From Micromonospora sp. R77 (GTDB lineage Bacteria > Actinomycetota > Actinomycetes > Mycobacteriales > Micromonosporaceae): a DNA stretch of 64,000 nucleotides. The notes under the pieces are model-generated. The model had not been told where the DNA came from. It worked only from the letters and a program-made list of their open reading frames with translations, and did no database searches. The stretch is from positions 3,534,001-3,598,000 of the forward strand of contig NZ_JALDST010000001.1 in assembly GCF_022747945.1 (NCBI RefSeq). The letters are read 5' to 3'. This document shows, one piece after another, positions 58,870 to 64,000 of the stretch (position 1 is its first letter; each line of letters opens with the position of its first letter). Both the position numbers and the translations under genes were made by a program.

Positions 58870-59765
58870 CCACCTACGCGGACGCCCCGATCGCCAACCG
58901 CAACGCGACCGGGAAGTCGAAGAACCGCTGGTTCGTCCGGGTGGGCTGGCGGCACCTGGTCGGGATCCTGGCGGTGGCGTTCAGCATCTTCCCGATCCTG
59001 TTCGTGATCTCCGCGGCGCTCAACCCGCTCGGCACGCTCTCCTCGACGGAGCTGCTGCCGACCGGCGCGTCGGTGGAGAACTTCACCAACCTGTTCCAGA
59101 AGACGGCCTTCGGGCACTGGTTCCTCAACTCGCTGCTCCTGGCGGGGGTGGCCAGCTTCGCGTCGATCTTCCTCTCCTCGCTCGCGGCGTACGCGTTCTC
59201 CCGGATGCGCTTCGCCGGCCGCCGGGTCGGGCTGCTCACGCTGCTGCTGATCCAGATGTTCCCGCAGTTCCTGGCCATCGTGGCGATCTTCCTGATCTTC
59301 ACGACGATCACCGACCTGTACCCGGCGATCGGCTTCAACACCCCGTGGGGCCTCTTCCTGCTCTACATGGGTGGCGCGCTGGGCGCGAACACCTGGCTGA
59401 TGAAGGGCTTCTTCGACACCCTGCCGAAGGAGTTGGACGAGTCGGCGACGATGGACGGGGCCTCGCACGTGCAGGTCTTCTTCCGGATCATGCTGCCGCT
59501 GGTGGCGCCCATCCTGGCGGTGACCGGCCTGCTCGCCTTCATCGGCTCGATCAACGAGTTCATCATCGCCAACGTGTTCCTCACCGAGCCGAACTCGAAG
59601 ACCCTCGCGGTCGGCATGTTCGGCCTGGTGGCCGGTGAGCGCAACAACAACTTCGGGATGTTCGCGGCGGGCACCCTGCTCACCGCCATCCCCACGGTGC
59701 TGGTGTTCCAGATCCTCCAGCGCTACATCGTCTCCGGCCTGACAGCTGGAGCAGTAAAGGGATGA
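58866..59765 (+). CDS. malG: Maltose ABC transporter permease MalG
   Basis: A 299-residue permease with six helices starting at GTG 58866 (VTTYADAPIANRNATGKSKN). The EAA motif is ELDESATMDGASHVQVFFRI. The N-terminal cytoplasmic stretch of about 30 residues is basic. It is the last transporter gene; the following GH13 gene starts 209 bases later, after two hairpins. Confidence 0.93.
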   Translation: MTTYADAPIANRNATGKSKNRWFVRVGWRHLVGILAVAFSIFPILFVISAALNPLGTLSSTELLPTGASVENFTNLFQKTAFGHWFLNSLLLAGVASFASIFLSSLAAYAFSRMRFAGRRVGLLTLLLIQMFPQFLAIVAIFLIFTTITDLYPAIGFNTPWGLFLLYMGGALGANTWLMKGFFDTLPKELDESATMDGASHVQVFFRIMLPLVAPILAVTGLLAFIGSINEFIIANVFLTEPNSKTLAVGMFGLVAGERNNNFGMFAAGTLLTAIPTVLVFQILQRYIVSGLTAGAVKG

Positions 59766-59779
59766 ATTCGATGGGTGGG

Positions 59780-59829
59780 CGCCCTCCGCGGAGGGCGAGG
59801 ACAGTGGTCCGGGTCCGGACCGGCCACTG
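59780..59829 (+). other. Two hairpins between malG and the GH13 gene
   Basis: CGCCCTCCGCGGAGGGCG (59780-59797) is a perfect 18-base palindrome. It is followed by CAGTGG...CCACTG (59802-59829), a second stem. They could attenuate transcription or stabilise the upstream malEFG message, giving transporter and enzyme different levels. The rest of the 209-base spacer shows nothing further. Confidence 0.5.
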
Positions 59830-59974
59830 ATCCCACCCCGACAAGCAGCGCTGCGGCAAGGGCGTCGGGACGACGTACACCGGAGCAGTTTCGGGTTGGC
59901 CGCCGCGGCCGGGAGACCGGTCGCGGCGGGCGACCCACTCATCTCCCCGTCCGACCGACGCGAAAGGCATCGTC

Positions 59975-61786
59975 ATGTCCCTGCAGCCGCACCACGACGG
60001 ATCCGCGACCTACGTCCCCGAGCAGGAACCCGGGCTCGGGGAGACCGTGCCGGTCTTCGTCCGGGTGCCGGCGGGCGCCGACGTCCGCCAGGTGCACGTC
60101 CGGACCACCGGGGACGGCGAGCCGCACTTCGCCGAGGCCACCGTCGACCGCACCGAGGGCGGCGACGTCTGGTGGCGGGCCGACGTCGAGGTCCGCAACC
60201 CGGTCAGCAACTACCGCTTCATGCTCACCGGCACGACGGGCTACCGCTGGCTGAACGCCGCCGGGCTCGTCGACCACGACGTGCCCGACAACGGTGACTT
60301 CAAGCTGGTCAGCCACGCCCCGCCGCCGGCCTGGGCGCGGGACGCGGTGATCTACCAGATCTTCCCGGACCGGTTCGCCCGCTCCGCCGCCGCCGACGGC
60401 CGGACCCCACCGGACTGGGCCATCCCCTGCGACTGGGACACCCCCGTCATCGGGCGCGGCCCGGAGACCCCGTACCAGTTCTACGGCGGTGACCTGGACG
60501 GCATCACGGCGAAGCTGGACCACCTGGACCGGCTCGGCGTGAACACCGTCTACCTCACCCCGATCTTCCCGGCCCGCTCCAACCACCGGTACGACGCGGC
60601 CAGCTTCGACACCGTCGACCCGCTGCTCGGCGGGGACGCCGCCCTGGCCCGGCTCGCCGACGCGGTCCGCGCCCGCGGCTGGCGGCTGCTCGGCGACATC
60701 ACCAGCAACCACACCGGCGACGCGCACGAGTGGTTCACCCGCGCCGTCTCCGACGTGCACGCCGACGAACGGGAGCTGTACTACTTCGACCTGCCCGGCG
60801 GGGACTATGAGTCCTGGAACGGCGTGAAGTCGCTGCCGAAGCTGAACTGGGGCAGCGCCGAGCTGCGCCGCCGCTTCGCCACCGCCGAGGACTCGCTGCT
60901 GCGTCGCTGGCTGCGCCCGCCGTACGGGCTGGACGGCTGGCGGGTCGACGTGGCCAACATGACCGGCCGGCGCGGTGCGGACGCGTACACCCACGAGGTG
61001 GCGCGGCTGCTGCGTGAGGTGGTCGCCGACACCCGCCCAGACGGGCTGCTGCTCGCCGAGCACGGTCACGACCACACCGGGGACCTGGACCGGGACGGCT
61101 GGCACGGCACCATGAACTACGTCGGCTTCACCGACCCGGTCTGGTCCTGGCTGCGGCACGGCGACGACCCCGTGCCGAACTTCCTCGGCACCCCGGGCGG
61201 GGTCCGACGGCGGGACGCGGGCGCGGTGCTGGCCACCATGAACACCTACCGGTCGCTGATCTCGTGGCGGTCGTACGTGCACTCGTGGCAGCTGCTCGGC
61301 TCGCACGACTCGGCCCGGATCCGGACCGTGGTCGGCGACGCCGCCCGGCAGGAGGTGGCCGCCGGACTGCTCGCCACCATGCCGGGCACCCCGGTGGTCT
61401 TCGCCGGTGACGAGCTGGGGCTGACCGGCACCAACGGGGAGGGCTCGCGCACCCCGATGCCGTGGCACCGGCCGGAGAGCTGGGACCGGCGCACGTTCTC
61501 CGCGTACCGGTCGCTGCTGGCGCTGCGGCGCGGCGAGCCGGCGCTGCGGCACGGTGGCCTGCGCTGGGTGCACGCCGACGCGGACACCCTGGTCTTCCTG
61601 CGGGAGGCGCCGACCGGCGCGGTGCTGGTGCTGGCCCGCCGGGCGGCCGGCGCCCCGGTCCGGCTGGCCGGCCTCCCGGCCGGGGAGAACGTGTACGGCG
61701 GCGCGCCCGCCCTGCGTCCCGACGCCGACGGCACGGTCGCCCTACCCGCCGACGGCCCCACCTTCCAGGTCTGGCGCCTGGGCTGA
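59975..61786 (+). CDS. GH13 cyclomaltodextrinase/neopullulanase-like glycosidase
   Basis: A 603-residue cytoplasmic enzyme from ATG 59975 behind CGAAAGG. An N-terminal beta-sandwich (residues 1-105, CBM34-like: RVPAGADVRQVHVRTTGDGE) precedes the GH13 barrel. Catalytic residues: Asp325 in GWRVDVANM, Glu362 in LLAEHGHD, Asp445 in GSHDSARIRT. DAVIYQIFPDRFARS is typical of neopullulanase, cyclomaltodextrinase and maltogenic amylase. It probably trims imported maltodextrins for AglA. Confidence 0.9.
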   Translation: MSLQPHHDGSATYVPEQEPGLGETVPVFVRVPAGADVRQVHVRTTGDGEPHFAEATVDRTEGGDVWWRADVEVRNPVSNYRFMLTGTTGYRWLNAAGLVDHDVPDNGDFKLVSHAPPPAWARDAVIYQIFPDRFARSAAADGRTPPDWAIPCDWDTPVIGRGPETPYQFYGGDLDGITAKLDHLDRLGVNTVYLTPIFPARSNHRYDAASFDTVDPLLGGDAALARLADAVRARGWRLLGDITSNHTGDAHEWFTRAVSDVHADERELYYFDLPGGDYESWNGVKSLPKLNWGSAELRRRFATAEDSLLRRWLRPPYGLDGWRVDVANMTGRRGADAYTHEVARLLREVVADTRPDGLLLAEHGHDHTGDLDRDGWHGTMNYVGFTDPVWSWLRHGDDPVPNFLGTPGGVRRRDAGAVLATMNTYRSLISWRSYVHSWQLLGSHDSARIRTVVGDAARQEVAAGLLATMPGTPVVFAGDELGLTGTNGEGSRTPMPWHRPESWDRRTFSAYRSLLALRRGEPALRHGGLRWVHADADTLVFLREAPTGAVLVLARRAAGAPVRLAGLPAGENVYGGAPALRPDADGTVALPADGPTFQVWRLG

Positions 61787-61951
61787 CCGCGCGGGAGATC
61801 GCGCTCGTACCGTGAGCCAGTGGCCTTCCGACGCCAGGGAGGCCACTAGTTCCGGGTCCGGGGCCGGTCGTCCCGGCGCGCTGGCCGCCCGGGTCACGGT
61901 ATGGGATCACTCGGCGGGCCGGCTACTACACACCGTCGTTGATGGGGGAGG

Positions 61952-62302
61952 ATGGCCCGCGTGGAAGCTCTCCGGTTGGTACTCCTCTACGTCCATCTGA
62001 TCGGGTTCGCGCTGCTGCTCGGCGGCTCGATCGCCCAGTACGTCGGCGGTCGGCTGCGGATCAACCCGGCCATGCTCTGGGGCTCGGTGATCGGTCTGCT
62101 GACCGGTCTGGGCCTCGCCGCGCCGCTGCGCGACGGCGACGAGCCGGCACCGGCCAAACTTGTTACCAAGTTGGTGCTCGCGTTGCTGATCTTTGTCATG
62201 GTCTTCTTCTCCCGTAAGCGGGAGTCCGTGGCCCGTGGCCACTTCCTCGCCATTGTCGGGTTGACCCTGGTCAACGCGGCTGTGGCGGTCTTCTGGCGGT
62301 AG
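61952..62302 (+). CDS. Small four-helix membrane protein
   Basis: A 116-residue protein from ATG 61952 (MARVEALRLVLLYVHLIGFA), behind GGGGGAGG. Three or four membrane helices are predicted: LLYVHLIGFALLLGGSIAQY, AMLWGSVIGLLTGLGLA, LVLALLIFVMVFF and FLAIVGLTLVNAAVAVFW. The conserved His of the first helix recalls CopD- or DUF2214-like small membrane proteins, but identity is not certain. It stands alone between the GH13 gene and the BMP lipoprotein. Confidence 0.72.
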   Translation: MARVEALRLVLLYVHLIGFALLLGGSIAQYVGGRLRINPAMLWGSVIGLLTGLGLAAPLRDGDEPAPAKLVTKLVLALLIFVMVFFSRKRESVARGHFLAIVGLTLVNAAVAVFWR

Positions 62303-62561
62303 CGCTCCGACCAGCGGAAAGGCCGCGGGAAACCGGACGTTCGTGACACCGATCCGGAACGAGCACGACACGAAAAGTGATCTGGCCCACCCAAGGGTTA
62401 CGTAGGGGTAACAGGCACTCAACAGTCGTGCACGATTGTCGGCCGGTGGGTGGGCGCGGGCGTACGCTCCCGTCCGTAACGTGGGACGCCGGCGGCGCAG
62501 GGCAGGCCGGCTCAAGGGCTGCCACCGCTTTGAACGCGGTGTGCAATGGGAAGGAGACGTC
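62303..62561. promoter_or_regulatory. Promoter region of the BMP transporter operon
   Basis: This 259-base spacer holds no gene. It contains GTTAC at 62398-62402 and GTAAC at 62409-62413, an inverted pair with six bases between, possibly an operator. It ends with the strong ribosome site AAGGAG at 62551-62556. Confidence 0.4.
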
Positions 62562-63650
62562 TTGCGCTCTGTGCGTGGGATGCGGATCGCCTCCGCTTTC
62601 GTGGCGGGTGGGCTCGTGCTGGGCGCCGCCGCATGTGGTGAGGCCCCCAAGGACGACAACAACGCCGGTGGCAACGGCGGCAAGAAGTACAGCGCCTGCA
62701 TGGTGACCGACGTCGGCGGCATCGACGACAAGTCCTTCAACACCTCGGCCTGGAAGGGCCTGCAGGAGGCGGCGAAGGAGAACAGCAACATCGACGCCAA
62801 GTACGTCGCGTCGAAGGCCGAGGCGGACTACGAGGTCAACCTCAACGGCTACGTCAACCAGAAGTGCGACTTCATCCTGGCCGTCGGTGGGCTGATGGCC
62901 AAGGCCACCACCAAGGCCGCCGAGGCGCACAAGGACCAGCAGTTCGCGATCGTCGACGCGAACCCGGGCGTGGACAACGTCTACCCGATGCAGTTCGACA
63001 CCGCCCAGGCGGCCTTCCAGGCCGGCTACCTGGCCGCCGGGATGAGCAAGACCGGCAAGGTCGGCACCTACGGTGCCATCCCGATCCCGCCGGTCACCAT
63101 CTTCATGGACGGTTTCGTCGACGGCGTGGCCTACTACAACAAGGCCAAGAGCAAGAACGTCCAGGTGCTGGGCTGGGACAAGGCGACCCAGAAGGGTTCC
63201 TTCTCCAACTCGTTCACCAAGCAGGACGACGGCAAGAAGGTCTCCGACACCCTGGTCGCCCAGGGCGCGGACATCATCATGCCGGTTGCCGGTGGCGCGG
63301 GCCTCGGCACCACCGCCGCGGCCAAGGCCTCCGGCGGCAAGTTCTCGGTGATCTGGGTGGACGTCGACGGCTGCGAGAGCACCCCGGACTGCGCCGCGCT
63401 GCTGACCACCGTGGTCAAGAACATCCCGGACGCCGTCAAGGAGGCCGTGCTCAAGGCCGCCGGTGGCGAGAAGCTGGCTGCCAAGCCCGGCTTCGTCGGC
63501 ACCCTGGCGAACAACGGTGTCTCGATCGCCCCGTACCACGACTTCGACAGCAAGGTCCCCGCGGACCTGAAGGCCGAGGTCGAGAAGCTCAAGGCGGACA
63601 TCGCCGCCGGCACCATCACGGTCACCTCGAAGGCCCAGCCGACCAAGTGA
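62562..63650 (+). CDS. BMP-family ABC transporter substrate-binding lipoprotein (nucleoside type)
   Basis: A 362-residue lipoprotein. TTG 62562 is preferred because AAGGAG lies five bases upstream; ATG 62580 is the alternative. The lipobox is LGAAAC with Cys25. The BMP/PnrA fold is marked by ACMVTDVGGIDDKSFNTSAW, FQAGYLAAGMSKTGKVGTYG and ADIIMPVAGGAGLGTTAAA. Members bind purine nucleosides or related compounds. The ABC ATPase starting at 63855 completes the start of an import operon. Confidence 0.93.
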   Translation: MRSVRGMRIASAFVAGGLVLGAAACGEAPKDDNNAGGNGGKKYSACMVTDVGGIDDKSFNTSAWKGLQEAAKENSNIDAKYVASKAEADYEVNLNGYVNQKCDFILAVGGLMAKATTKAAEAHKDQQFAIVDANPGVDNVYPMQFDTAQAAFQAGYLAAGMSKTGKVGTYGAIPIPPVTIFMDGFVDGVAYYNKAKSKNVQVLGWDKATQKGSFSNSFTKQDDGKKVSDTLVAQGADIIMPVAGGAGLGTTAAAKASGGKFSVIWVDVDGCESTPDCAALLTTVVKNIPDAVKEAVLKAAGGEKLAAKPGFVGTLANNGVSIAPYHDFDSKVPADLKAEVEKLKADIAAGTITVTSKAQPTK

Positions 63651-63854
63651 CCATCCGTCCGGCCCTCGCGGTGGAAACATCGGCAGCGGGGGCCGGCGGG
63701 CACCAGGCATGACGATCGGCCGCTCCGGCGTACGTGGGGAGACCCGCGACCGCCGGGGCGGCCGATCCGCTCCACCCCTCGGCCGGCCCGCCCCGGGCGG
63801 CCGGCCAGGCAGCGGCTACGCTGCACACCCTCGCTCGCACTCCAGGAGGTTGCG

Positions 63855-64000
63855 CTGAGACTCGAACTGCGCGGCATCACCAAGCGGTTCGGTGATCTGG
63901 TCGCCAACGACCACATCGACCTGACGGTGGAGCCTGGAGAGATTCACGCCCTGCTCGGCGAGAACGGTGCCGGCAAGTCCACCCTGATGAACGTCCTCTA
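63855..64000 (+). CDS. ABC transporter ATP-binding protein (BMP/nucleoside type), cut by window end
   Basis: Only the first 48 residues are inside the window: [20 protein letters not shown], then a Walker [17 protein letters not shown]. The frame has no ATG, GTG or TTG before the Walker region. AGGAGG at 63844-63849 is five bases before CTG 63855, so CTG appears to be the start codon, or a base call is wrong. By position it is the ATPase partner of the BMP lipoprotein, expected to have two ATPase domains in its full length. Confidence 0.8.
   Translation, partial: MRLELRGITKRFGDLVANDHIDLTVEPGEIHALLGENGAGKSTLMNVL

Overview
The window is very GC-rich actinobacterial chromosome, with frequent GTG and TTG starts, strong GGAGG ribosome sites, ATGA/GTGA start-stop overlaps and almost no intergenic space. 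Gene content and gene order (galU-glp-rimJ-sepX, a cysQ-cysD-cysN cluster, aglA-malR-malEFG, and short repeats built around CTTGTTAACGCCTGC) suggest Micromonospora or a close Micromonosporaceae relative. That assignment is an inference from style and synteny, not from a database match. Most of the window is ordinary core chromosome. The only clearly foreign-looking piece is a lower-GC gene at about 14.6-15.7 kb beside tRNA-Ala.

Layout. 0-6.3 kb: a beta-propeller protein cut by the left edge, a PHP phosphoesterase, MarC, a RecB/Cas4-like nuclease, an MpaB-type oxygenase, a FurA-like regulator and small membrane proteins. 6.3-8.1 kb: a SAF-domain protein, an FmdB zinc ribbon preceded by a perfect CIRCE/HrcA operator, and 5-formyl-THF cyclo-ligase. 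8.2-10.4 kb: a HAMP-GAF-GGDEF diguanylate cyclase. 10.4-14.3 kb: galU, gephyrin-like glp, rimJ and sepX/glpR, the actinobacterial division locus. 14.5 kb: tRNA-Ala(CGC). 15.7-18.0 kb: a DHFR-like/DGPF/ECF42-type sigma operon with a CRP-type palindrome and a TGTCGA promoter element. 18.1-22.0 kb: secreted or anchored proteins and a phosphopantetheinyl transferase. 22.3-24.9 kb: a protein O-mannosyltransferase divergent from rsmI. 26-33 kb: metG, tatD, ksgA and ispE. 33-37 kb: a Uup-type ABC-F ATPase, two tandem DUF4383 membrane proteins and a TetR regulator. 37-38 kb: an HTH/homing-endonuclease-like protein immediately before tRNA-Gln(TTG). 38-42.3 kb: glmU, prs, rplY (L25) and pth. 42.4-45.6 kb: sulfate activation (cysQ, cysD, cysN). 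45.7-47.8 kb: galE-galK. 48-52.7 kb: a CBS/CorC protein, trpS, 2'-5' RNA ligase, a YihY membrane protein and a YtrA-type GntR regulator. 52.8-61.8 kb: a maltodextrin utilisation locus (two GH13 enzymes, a LacI repressor, a MalEFG transporter) with CTTGC/GCAAG operators. 62-64 kb: a BMP lipoprotein and the start of its ABC ATPase.

Sequence quality. At least eight single-base frame breaks interrupt conserved or repetitive genes (about 646, 7574, 9319, 14075, 14125, 25700, 31768 and 32523). Each is repaired by adding or removing one G or C, usually in a G/C run. This looks like residual long-read homopolymer error, so I annotate the restored spans as genes and state each break.

The most interesting observations are regulatory: the CIRCE element in front of fmdB, the CRP-type site plus sigma-like promoter in front of the ECF42 operon, a perfect 24-bp hairpin after cysN with a decayed relative that has entered the end of the GntR gene, and two tiny coupled reading frames in front of cysD and ispE. 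I found no CRISPR array, integrase, transposase, phage module or clear new multi-gene defence system.
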